From: Anaerococcus mediterraneensis
GTDB taxonomy: Bacteria > Bacillota > Clostridia > Tissierellales > Peptoniphilaceae
NCBI RefSeq assembly: GCF_900128415.1
Contig: NZ_LT635772.1
Coordinates: 1,054,001-1,118,000, forward strand
Length of the DNA: 64,000 nt
Reading direction: 5' to 3'
The notes under the pieces were generated by a model. That model saw only the letters and a program-made list of their open reading frames with translations, ran no database searches and was not told the origin of the DNA. The position numbers and the translations under genes are program-made. Positions 24,540-32,439 of this stretch are shown in pieces (the stretch's first letter is position 1; each line of letters opens with the position of its first letter).

Positions 24540-25539
24540 TGTATTAATAATTATTTTACTAATTTTGTTGATTCCTCAGGTTTATTATCATATAAGGGCT
24601 AGAAGGCACAAGTCTTTGGATATGACAAGCAAATACTTTGAAAGATATAGGGTCAAAGACTTAGAAAATTATAAAGAAATTTATCTAACAAACACTGATG
24701 GTTTTGATCAATTTGTGAGAATTCTAGATCATGAAAATCCAAAGGCACTGGTACAATTGGTCCATGGTATGAGTGAACATTCTGGAAACTATCTAGATTT
24801 TGCAAAATTTTTAAATGATAATGGCTATCTTGTAATAATTGGCGATCATAGGGGGCACGGCAAATCAATCAGCGAGAAATATCCAAATGGATATATGAGA
24901 GAGGCTGAGGAATTGGTAGATGATCAAATCATGATCAGCAAATATATAAAAAGCATTTATCCTGATAAAAAATTATACTTATTAGGTCACTCAATGGGAT
25001 CAATGATTGCAAGGCTCTATCTAAGAAAATCTGACATTCTGATAGATAAATTAGTCCTCACAGGTACTGTACCTAGGGCGTCTATATCAGGCCTTGGTCT
25101 TTTCTTTGCAAGAGTAGCGTGTTTTTACTTTGGCGAAATGATGGAAAGTGATATAATAGATACTATAGTAGGAGCCGGTAAGGGTTTAGACTTCATTTCA
25201 TATAATCAAGAAAACATTAGGATAAAAAACAATGATCCTATGAGGATATTTAAATTCAAGATTTCCTATACCAGGGTTTTGATAGAATTAAATAGACTAT
25301 TAGCTAGAAAAAATACTTATAAAGTCCAAAATAAAGACCTTAAAATATATAATATGGTCGGGATTGATGATCCGATAACCAAGGGTGAGAAAGGAATTAG
25401 AGATTCTATTGGTTTTTTGAATGATCTTGGTTATAAAAATATTCAAAATAAAGTTTATGATAATATGAAACATGAGATTCTAAATGAAACTGGCAAAGAG
25501 AAAGTATACGAAGATATGCTTGAAGTATTTGATAATTAA
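24523..25539 (+). CDS. Membrane-anchored alpha/beta hydrolase (lysophospholipase/monoacylglycerol lipase-like)
   Basis: The 338-residue protein has an N-terminal hydrophobic helix (about residues 4-22) and then an alpha/beta hydrolase domain. The oxyanion segment LVHGMSEHSGNY is near residue 84, GDHRGHGKS follows, the nucleophile elbow is GHSMGSM near residue 152, and a likely catalytic His lies in NMKHEIL near residue 323. This matches COG2267 (PldB/monoacylglycerol lipase type). The substrate is unknown. Translation is probably coupled to pcp. Confidence 0.85.
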   Translation: MGKFYSVLIIILLILLIPQVYYHIRARRHKSLDMTSKYFERYRVKDLENYKEIYLTNTDGFDQFVRILDHENPKALVQLVHGMSEHSGNYLDFAKFLNDNGYLVIIGDHRGHGKSISEKYPNGYMREAEELVDDQIMISKYIKSIYPDKKLYLLGHSMGSMIARLYLRKSDILIDKLVLTGTVPRASISGLGLFFARVACFYFGEMMESDIIDTIVGAGKGLDFISYNQENIRIKNNDPMRIFKFKISYTRVLIELNRLLARKNTYKVQNKDLKIYNMVGIDDPITKGEKGIRDSIGFLNDLGYKNIQNKVYDNMKHEILNETGKEKVYEDMLEVFDN

Positions 25540-25549
25540 AGGAGACATA

Positions 25550-26548
25550 ATGAAAAAATCATCTAAAATTGTAGCTTTATCACTTCTAACTGCCCTATCG
25601 TTAAATATGATAGGACCGATGCAAAAACAGGCTTATGCTGCTGAATTATTAGATTTTGGTGTAAAAACTGAAAGCTTTACGCCAAATTTAGTTAGGGCTA
25701 ATATAAAACAAGATAAGGTTAATAAAGAGAAAACTTTACAGATTTTAAGAAATGTCAGATCAAGAATGTGGGATGAAAATATTGCATATACAATGGATGA
25801 TTCAAATCCAAACAATATGAAACTTAGGGATTATCTAAAAACTCAGGGTATAAATTCAAAAGAACAATACCTAAACTCTATTACTTGGTCAACAGACCAT
25901 GAGAAGCTAGCTGTACAAAGGGGCTTTGAAGTAAAAATCAACGGTCTTAACCATAACAGACCAGATGGGTCATCTTATGAAACAGCAGTCCTACCAAATG
26001 GTACAAAGATAGCATCAGAGATCATAGCTTGGAATAATATTGCTATGGATCCAGAGATTGCAATTAATCAATGGACTTTCAACTCAAGATCAAGATACAA
26101 TAACATGAGTGAGTATGACCTACTAAAAGAGTCCAATGGTGTCTATAATAACAAAAATGGTCACATGCATATAATATTAGACCCAAGCTTTAAAACAGTT
26201 GGTTTTGCAAGTATAAATTCTAATGGAGACTATTATGGGGTTGCTGAATTTGGTATAAATGCACCTTCTGGCTCTGATTCTCTAAATTATGTTGGTGAGT
26301 ATGAGATGAAATTTGGCAAGGTAAAAGAAGATTCAAACAATACAACTGTAGACAAGGAAGCTATTAAAGAAAAATTAAAAGCTGCTATTGACAGAAGCAA
26401 CAAAACTATAAGTGCTGCTGAACTAATTTTGAAAAAATACCCAAATACCATAGCAGAAGTAAAACCAGAGGTAGAAAAACTTCTAATAAAATATAAGGCA
26501 CAAAGGGCTGAAGCAGAAAGAAGATTAAAAGCTTATAATAATTTATAG
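25550..26548 (+). CDS. Secreted CAP-domain protein with C-terminal helical module
   Basis: The 332-residue protein has a signal peptide ending AYA-AE near residue 30. A CAP (SCP/PR1-like) domain spans about 80-270 and includes LAVQRGFEVKINGLNHNRPD and GHMHIILDPSFKTVGFAS. The last 60 residues form a helical module (KLKAAIDRSNKTIS, KKYPNTIAEVKPEVEKL) also found at the ends of two secreted proteins nearby. The start at 25550 follows AAGGAG; an upstream in-frame start would add a non-signal extension. CAP proteins are often surface-exposed and of varied function. Confidence 0.88.
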   Translation: MKKSSKIVALSLLTALSLNMIGPMQKQAYAAELLDFGVKTESFTPNLVRANIKQDKVNKEKTLQILRNVRSRMWDENIAYTMDDSNPNNMKLRDYLKTQGINSKEQYLNSITWSTDHEKLAVQRGFEVKINGLNHNRPDGSSYETAVLPNGTKIASEIIAWNNIAMDPEIAINQWTFNSRSRYNNMSEYDLLKESNGVYNNKNGHMHIILDPSFKTVGFASINSNGDYYGVAEFGINAPSGSDSLNYVGEYEMKFGKVKEDSNNTTVDKEAIKEKLKAAIDRSNKTISAAELILKKYPNTIAEVKPEVEKLLIKYKAQRAEAERRLKAYNNL

Positions 26549-26573
26549 AAAAAAGAATAAGGCAAGGAGTATT

Positions 26574-27431
26574 ATGGAAAAAATATTAAAAGAAATGGGA
26601 CTTGTAAACATCGAAAACATCAGCGCCCTAAAAGGTGGAGATGTTTCTGCTGCTTATAAAGTTTATGCAGATGGTGAAATTTATTTTTTAAAAATAAGAA
26701 AAAATACTGATGAGAGTTTTTTTGATGGTGAAAAATATGGTTTAGAGATTTTTAACAAGGCCAATATAAATGCTCCAAGACCAATAGCTATAAAATATGA
26801 TGGTAAAGATGCATATTTTTTGTTGACTTTTCATGAGGAAAAAAACTTGGGTAGTCAAGAAGAATTAGCAGAACTTGTAGCAAAAATCCATGATATAGAA
26901 AATCCTGATGGTAAATTTGGATTTTCCTATCCATATAGGGGTTCTGTTATAGATTTTTCAAATGCTTTTAAATCTAGCTGGAAAGAAATATTTTTATATG
27001 AAAGGCTTGATAAATTAAAAGATTATTTGCTAAGTTTAGCGCTTTGGGATGAGAAAGACTCTGATAGGTATGATATAGTTAGAAAAATCATAGATGAAGA
27101 ACTTGATAAATATGAGAGCAAACCAGTATTGCTTCACGGAGATCTTTGGGCAGGCAACTTTATTTTTGATGAAAATAATAAAGCCCTAGTATTTGACCCA
27201 AGTCCTCTATATGGAGACAGAGAGTTTGATATTGGCGTATCTACTGTTTTTGGCGGTTTTAGGAAAGAGTTCTATGATGCCTATAGAAAAATAAAGCCTT
27301 TGGATGAGGGATATCAAAAAAGACTAGAATTTTACAGACTATACCTACTTATGGTTCACTTATTAAAATTTGGCAAGGTATATGATGCTGCAGTTTCTGA
27401 TATAATGAAAAAAATAATAGATCAAAAATAA
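26574..27431 (+). CDS. Fructosamine kinase family protein
   Basis: The 285-residue kinase-like protein belongs to the fructosamine-3-kinase/aminoglycoside phosphotransferase group. The catalytic loop LHGDLWAGNFIFD lies near residue 184 and the metal-binding VFDPSPLYGDREFDIG near residue 205. Members phosphorylate ketosamines on glycated proteins or amino acids so that they break down. AAGGAG precedes the ATG. It sits among genes for secreted proteins without an obvious functional link. Confidence 0.9.
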   Translation: MEKILKEMGLVNIENISALKGGDVSAAYKVYADGEIYFLKIRKNTDESFFDGEKYGLEIFNKANINAPRPIAIKYDGKDAYFLLTFHEEKNLGSQEELAELVAKIHDIENPDGKFGFSYPYRGSVIDFSNAFKSSWKEIFLYERLDKLKDYLLSLALWDEKDSDRYDIVRKIIDEELDKYESKPVLLHGDLWAGNFIFDENNKALVFDPSPLYGDREFDIGVSTVFGGFRKEFYDAYRKIKPLDEGYQKRLEFYRLYLLMVHLLKFGKVYDAAVSDIMKKIIDQK

Positions 27432-27488
27432 TATTCATATCCAAATAGATGATATTATCTTTATTAGTGACTTATTAAAAAGGAAAAA

Positions 27489-28457
27489 ATGAAATTAAAT
27501 AAAAAAATTGTGACTGGAATGATGGCATTCCTATTTGGTCTAAGTGGAATAGTAACAACAAATCTATCCTATGCGAGCGATAATAATTCTACTAGCTTAA
27601 CTAGCTTTGGTGCTTATAAGGGTAAAGATTATGCAGATGCTGCGGCTAGAAATTTGCGTATAGATGGTTCTTCAAAACCACATAATTTATTTAAATTTGC
27701 TGATGGTTGGGGTTATTATGTAGGCGATTACGTCTCATCTAGTGCTTATAAAAGTTATGAGACACTAAATGAAGCTTGGAATGATGCATACGAAGCTCTA
27801 AAAAAGAATCCAAATGCTGACACATGTATGCTATCAGAACTTGCAGGTGAAATTTCTTACAGTCTACTCAAGATTGATTTTAAAAATTCTGTGGGAGCTT
27901 ATAAGACTAAGTCAGAAGCTCAAGCTGCTGGGGAAAAAGCTTTAAAGGAAAATCCAGCTCTTTATAATCTTAAGGTATACAGGGTAGATAGAAATTCAAA
28001 TTTATATTCATATATATTTGATGTTGATTCTGCAAAGCTAAATAATTATAAGGGAGAAGAAGCAGATCCTATAGAAGTAAAGAGAAAGGAAGTAATAGAA
28101 AGTTTAAAAAATCTACCAGCTCTAACGGACAGAGAAAGAGCCTACTATGAAGACCAACTAAAAAGAATTCCACCATTTGGGAAATCAGTCTTTGATGGTG
28201 TTTATGAGGAAGCTAAGAGACTAAATGACAAAAATGCTAAAAACAATGGAGTAGCTAAATCACAAAATAATAAAAATACAAAAGAAAAGCTAGAAGAAGC
28301 TATTAAAAATAGCAAAAAGACAATAGAAAATGCAGAGTTTGTTATAAAAAAATACCCAAATACTCTTAAAGGAGTAATACCAGAAGTAAAAGCTTTAATA
28401 GCTAAGTCAAAGGCTTTGATCAAAGAAGCTGAATCTAGGTTGGCTAAATACAATTAA
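27489..28457 (+). CDS. Secreted repeat protein with shared C-terminal helical module (paralogue 1)
   Basis: The 322-residue protein has a signal peptide (cleavage near SYA-SD, residue 30). It carries two copies of a short unit beginning GAYKGKDYADAAARNL (near 38) and GAYKTKSEAQAAGEKAL (near 136), then a linker and the helical module at about 263-322. It is paralogous to the next gene; FADGWGYYVGD is identical in both. I recognise no known family. Export plus the repeated C-terminal module suggests a cell-surface or secreted role. AAAAGG precedes the start. Confidence 0.75.
   Translation: MKLNKKIVTGMMAFLFGLSGIVTTNLSYASDNNSTSLTSFGAYKGKDYADAAARNLRIDGSSKPHNLFKFADGWGYYVGDYVSSSAYKSYETLNEAWNDAYEALKKNPNADTCMLSELAGEISYSLLKIDFKNSVGAYKTKSEAQAAGEKALKENPALYNLKVYRVDRNSNLYSYIFDVDSAKLNNYKGEEADPIEVKRKEVIESLKNLPALTDRERAYYEDQLKRIPPFGKSVFDGVYEEAKRLNDKNAKNNGVAKSQNNKNTKEKLEEAIKNSKKTIENAEFVIKKYPNTLKGVIPEVKALIAKSKALIKEAESRLAKYN
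28278..28457 (+). repeat. 180-bp near-identical repeat, copy 1 (C-terminal module coding)
   Basis: This segment and 29112-29291 differ at only 8 of 180 positions by eye, with the first ~75 bases identical, whereas the upstream parts of the two genes are much more diverged. Both copies end at the stop codon. Confidence 0.9.
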
Positions 28458-28520
28458 AAAATAATCTACAGATATAAATAAAGTATATGATTTTAGAAAC
28501 ATATGGTAAAAGGAGAAAAA

Positions 28521-29291
28521 ATGAAATTAAGTAAAAAGATTTTGGCAGGGGCATTGGCATTTTTATTTGCTTTTAGTGGAGTATTTGCGACAAATACATC
28601 TTATGCAAAATCTAGCAAATTAACCAGTGCTGGAGCTTATAAAAACAAAGATGATGCAGATACAGCTGCTAGAGAAATAAAAAGAGAAAAAGGTACATTT
28701 GAATTTGCTGATGGCTGGGGTTATTATGTAGGAGATGCAAAACCTTATGATGAAAACGAAGAACCAAAGATTTTTAAATCTCTTGATGCAGTTTGGGAAG
28801 CAGCTTTTGATGATTTGAAAAATAACCCTGATTATGACGTTTGTACTGCGTCAGGCTTTATGGGTAATTTTTATTACGATTTGGTTAAAGTTGATTATAA
28901 AAAATCATTAGGGGCTTATAAGACAAGATCGGAAGCAAGTGCTGCTGGTGAAAAAGCCCTAGCTTCAAACCCAGGAGCCTATGATCTTAAAGTATATCAG
29001 CTATATAGAGACTCAAATATATACTCATACACATTTAAGGTTGACCCTTCAAAGGCAAAGGAAGATAAGGATAAAGTAGTAAGTTCAGAAAAATCAAAAG
29101 CTAATAATACTACAAAAGAAAAGCTAGAAGAAGCTATTAAAAATAGCAAAAAGACAATAGAAAATGCAGAGTTTGTTATAAAAAAATATCCAAATACTCT
29201 TAAAGGAGTCATACCAGAAGTAGAAGCTTTAATAGCTAAGTCAAAGGCTTTGATCAAAGAGGCTGAATCTAGATTAGCAAAATATAATTAA
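28521..29291 (+). CDS. Secreted repeat protein with shared C-terminal helical module (paralogue 2)
   Basis: The 256-residue protein has a signal peptide ending SYA-KS near residue 28. It has the same architecture as its upstream neighbour: GAYKNKDDADTAAREI, FADGWGYYVGD, GAYKTRSEASAAGEKAL and the C-terminal helical module at about 197-256. It lacks the ~60-residue linker present before the module in paralogue 1. The start at 28521 follows AAGGAG. No known family is recognised. A terminator follows. Confidence 0.75.
   Translation: MKLSKKILAGALAFLFAFSGVFATNTSYAKSSKLTSAGAYKNKDDADTAAREIKREKGTFEFADGWGYYVGDAKPYDENEEPKIFKSLDAVWEAAFDDLKNNPDYDVCTASGFMGNFYYDLVKVDYKKSLGAYKTRSEASAAGEKALASNPGAYDLKVYQLYRDSNIYSYTFKVDPSKAKEDKDKVVSSEKSKANNTTKEKLEEAIKNSKKTIENAEFVIKKYPNTLKGVIPEVEALIAKSKALIKEAESRLAKYN
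29112..29291 (+). repeat. 180-bp near-identical repeat, copy 2
   Basis: Second copy of the module-coding repeat; see copy 1 at 28278-28457. High identity limited to this segment points to recent gene conversion or module duplication. Confidence 0.9.
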
Positions 29292-29334
29292 AGAATAAAT
29301 TAGGATAATAATATATAAATTTATCATATACTTT

Positions 29335-29370
29335 AAAGTGCTTGATTTTAAATAATCAGGCACTTTTTTT
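29335..29370 (+). terminator. Terminator after the secreted-protein genes
   Basis: AAAGTGCTTGATT (29335-29347) pairs with AATCAGGCACTTT (29354-29366) with one G-U wobble, followed by a T-run to 29370. Confidence 0.9.
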
Positions 29371-29371
29371 C

Positions 29372-29400
29372 TTGGGAAGTATTTCCCCTAGCAGTATAAT
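29372..29400 (+). promoter_or_regulatory. Promoter with embedded palindrome for the TerB/BrxD-like/helicase operon
   Basis: TTGGGA (29372-29377) and a perfect TATAAT (29395-29400) are separated by 17 bases. GGGAA-N4-TTCCC (29374-29387) overlaps the -35 and spacer, so a repressor bound there would block transcription. Confidence 0.65.
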
Positions 29401-29429
29401 GATTAGTAAGCTAGAAGTGGGAGGATCTT

Positions 29430-31124
29430 ATGGATGATGTAAAAGACCTTATTAGAAATTTATTAGAAGACATTATAGGAAATGACGATATAAAAATAAA
29501 AAGAAAAATTTCAAGGCCTAATTTAAAGGCAAATATAAATATAGAAAGAAATGATGGTTCTTATTATTTATCTAGGCTAAGGATTTTAAATGATCAAAAA
29601 AATATGCCAAAGAAACTTGGATCTTATATTTTAGATCTTTATATAATATTAGCCAAAGAAATAGAAAATGATCTATCGGGCAATATTTCAAAAACATATA
29701 TATACAACAATATTTATCTCCTAGCCAAAGAATATCTCCTATCACATTTTGATCCGAGTCATGATGATCAGATAAAATCCCACTATAAAAAATTATCCAA
29801 AAGCATTTATAAATTAGATATAGAAAAAATATCATCCATTGCTAACAATTTTATAAGAGATCTCGGACCAGCAGATACAGAGATCAGGGAGTTTTATTCT
29901 CTAACTCCAAATGGCAAAAATTGTCTATCTTGGGATAGGGATGGGAGTCTCAGGGGAAAATATGACTTTGATAAAAACCAAGACCAAGCTATAAATCAGA
30001 TAAGTGATAGAAAAAATGTATTATGGGATAATGAAAAACTAAGAGATTTGACCATGGATTTATTTCTTAAAAGTCTGAAAGCTTGTTTTGATGATAAAAA
30101 TCTAGACACAAGTATGCTCACAGATTATAAGGCTCCATACACACTTTCTAAGAATCTCCTAGATAGTCTTCTGATAATAAGTGAGGCAAAGATTAGAGGA
30201 GAATTTAATTTTTTAGTTGATATAAATATAGATAAGTCAAGACAGGTTCTAATGGATAATGGAGCCAGTAAGATCTTAGATTTTTTTGAGGATTTTCAAA
30301 AGTCTTCCCAATCGATGGTTGACCCTATTTTAAAAGAAGAGATTTATATGGATTATTTTTACGAAAATCCTTCAAAAACAAGTGATGTTGTTAATTTTTT
30401 ACAAAAATACGACATAGAAAGTCAAGAAGAAATCTTGGATAGGTTCAGGAGTTCAGAATATTTTATCGAAATACTAAACAAGCTATCAAAAGTTGACTTC
30501 AAACCATCTAGAGTCTTGGCCTTGTATAAATTATATAGAAATAATTTGGATAAGGAAAACAACAAAAAAGACCTTTTCAGGATAATAAGGGAGGAAAATT
30601 TTGATATTTTTATAGATTATATAAATAAAGAAGAATTTTCTATTTCTTTATTAGAGAAAATCTTGGACCTAGCAAATCCTCAAGCTAAAAAAATCAATCT
30701 TGATAAAAATAAAATTGAAAAATCAAGACAAGAATTAGATCAAACAGTCAAAACTATAAGTAATTTTGTTGGAGAAGAAGAAAAGCACAACGTAAGTGAG
30801 GGTTCTGCAGAGGACATAAGCACAGAAAAAACTATGGAAGACATCCTAGGTCCAGCTAGTGACAAAATAGAAAAAAATAATGAAAATAAGCTTTCTGACC
30901 TTGAGAAAAATATTTTGAAAAAAATCCTAGATGATGGATCTATGACAGAGGAAGAATTTAAGAAAATAGCAATGGACCAAGCTATGTTTGCAAGTGTATT
31001 TTTAGACCAGATCAATGAAATACTTTATGAATATAGCGATGACCAAACTATTTTTTTAGATGATGGAAAAGTATATATTGATCCCTTTTATATAGATATA
31101 GTAAAGGAGCTAATAAATGAATGA
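29430..31124 (+). CDS. TerB-N/TerB-C type protein, first gene of a BREX-related three-gene operon
   Basis: The 564-residue soluble protein shows an N-terminal region (about 45-120) resembling TerB-N, with YYLSRLRIL and SYILDLYIILAKEIE. The C-terminal ~110 residues resemble TerB-C: IDKSRQVL and DKNKIEKSRQELDQT are helix repeats of that type, and FLDQINEILYEYSDD with VYIDPFYIDIVKEL closes it. TerB-N/TerB-C proteins occur in predicted phage-defence and stress gene clusters. The start follows GGGAGGAT. It overlaps the ATPase gene by eight bases. Domain calls are by pattern and should be tested by profile search. Confidence 0.72.
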   Translation: MDDVKDLIRNLLEDIIGNDDIKIKRKISRPNLKANINIERNDGSYYLSRLRILNDQKNMPKKLGSYILDLYIILAKEIENDLSGNISKTYIYNNIYLLAKEYLLSHFDPSHDDQIKSHYKKLSKSIYKLDIEKISSIANNFIRDLGPADTEIREFYSLTPNGKNCLSWDRDGSLRGKYDFDKNQDQAINQISDRKNVLWDNEKLRDLTMDLFLKSLKACFDDKNLDTSMLTDYKAPYTLSKNLLDSLLIISEAKIRGEFNFLVDINIDKSRQVLMDNGASKILDFFEDFQKSSQSMVDPILKEEIYMDYFYENPSKTSDVVNFLQKYDIESQEEILDRFRSSEYFIEILNKLSKVDFKPSRVLALYKLYRNNLDKENNKKDLFRIIREENFDIFIDYINKEEFSISLLEKILDLANPQAKKINLDKNKIEKSRQELDQTVKTISNFVGEEEKHNVSEGSAEDISTEKTMEDILGPASDKIEKNNENKLSDLEKNILKKILDDGSMTEEEFKKIAMDQAMFASVFLDQINEILYEYSDDQTIFLDDGKVYIDPFYIDIVKELINE

Positions 31125-32439
31125 TATAAACCCTAAACAAGCAAGCGCCATAATCAAATCCCTAGAAGCAGGTGTAGTTCCAGAGATTGGCCTAGGCCAT
31201 CTTTTAGTTGGCAGAAATAGGGAAGTAGAAGAAATAATAAAAATCCTAGAAAATGTTCAAGCTGGCCAGTCAGATATTAGGTTTTGGGTTGGAGACTTTG
31301 GTTCGGGCAAGTCATTTATCCTAAGAACAATAGAAAACCTGGGGCTTGCTAGAAATTTTGTGACATCTACTATTGATCTGACACCATCCAGAAGATTTTA
31401 TGCTACAGATAAGAAGGCTGTGAATTTATATTCGGCTCTAGTTGATAATATAAAAATTAAAAATAAAAGATCTGGCAATGTCATAGAATCTATAATTGAA
31501 GAATGGATTTCAAATATTTTTATAAAACTAAGCCAGGAAAATAATATTGAGATCAAAGATTTTATGGCAGGAGGTCATAAAGACTTGGTTATAAATGAGA
31601 TTTTGTCAACTCTTTCAAATTTTTCTACAGTAGGTTTATCTTATGAGTTTGGCCAAGCTATAGCAAAATACTATGAGGCCTTTATAAAAAATGATCAGGT
31701 CCAAAAATTAAAAGCTATCAGGTGGATCAGAGGGGATATAGGTACAAAAACTGAGGCAAAAAAGGACCTTGGTATAAATGAAATAATAAATGATGATAAT
31801 TATTTTGATGCTATAAAAAATTTGGCCGAGCTTTTTTCTGGTATTGGCTATAGTGGTTTTATCATAAATTTTGATGAAGCAGTCAATCTCTATAAACTAC
31901 CTCATACTACAACCAGGCAGAGAAATTATGAGAGAATCTTAAATATATATAATGAATGCAAGTCAAACCTTGCCAAGTCCTTGTTTATAAATTTTGGAGC
32001 GACAAGAAAGACTATATTTGATGAAAATAGGGGACTTTCTTCATATGGGGCTCTTAAAGGCAGGCTTGGAAGCGAAAAATCCATGGATGATAAATTAATA
32101 AATACAAATAGGACTGTCTTGGGACTAAAAGTTTTAAGTGAAGAAGAAATCTATACACTTTTAGATAATCTAATAAATATTTACAATACCCATTATAAAG
32201 AGGATATAGATTTTGATAATGAACATATTATTTCATATATGGAGGGCCAACTAAATAGGCCAGGTGCTGATGAGTTTTTGACTCCAAGGGCTGTTATAAA
32301 AGATTTTATAGAAATCCTAGATATTAAAAGACAAAATCCACAAACAAGCATAGATCAGATACTAGCAAATAAATTTGGAGCTTCTAATCCAATATTTAAA
32401 GATCCAGATAATCTTGATGATGAGGTGGAGCTTATATAA
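31117..32439 (+). CDS. BrxD-like ATP-binding protein (DUF2791 family)
   Basis: The 440-residue P-loop ATPase has Walker A GDFGSGKSFIL near residue 63 and Walker B GFIINFDEAVNLY near residue 248. The family stretch TTRQRNYERIL then NFGATRKTIFDENRGLSSYG and LKGRLG closely follows the pattern of BREX BrxD/DUF2791 ATPases. In type 2 BREX, BrxD is encoded beside the helicase BrxHI. Here it also adjoins a helicase, but no BREX methyltransferase or PglZ gene is present. Overlaps: eight bases with the TerB-type gene, one with the helicase. Confidence 0.85.
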   Translation: MNDINPKQASAIIKSLEAGVVPEIGLGHLLVGRNREVEEIIKILENVQAGQSDIRFWVGDFGSGKSFILRTIENLGLARNFVTSTIDLTPSRRFYATDKKAVNLYSALVDNIKIKNKRSGNVIESIIEEWISNIFIKLSQENNIEIKDFMAGGHKDLVINEILSTLSNFSTVGLSYEFGQAIAKYYEAFIKNDQVQKLKAIRWIRGDIGTKTEAKKDLGINEIINDDNYFDAIKNLAELFSGIGYSGFIINFDEAVNLYKLPHTTTRQRNYERILNIYNECKSNLAKSLFINFGATRKTIFDENRGLSSYGALKGRLGSEKSMDDKLINTNRTVLGLKVLSEEEIYTLLDNLINIYNTHYKEDIDFDNEHIISYMEGQLNRPGADEFLTPRAVIKDFIEILDIKRQNPQTSIDQILANKFGASNPIFKDPDNLDDEVELI

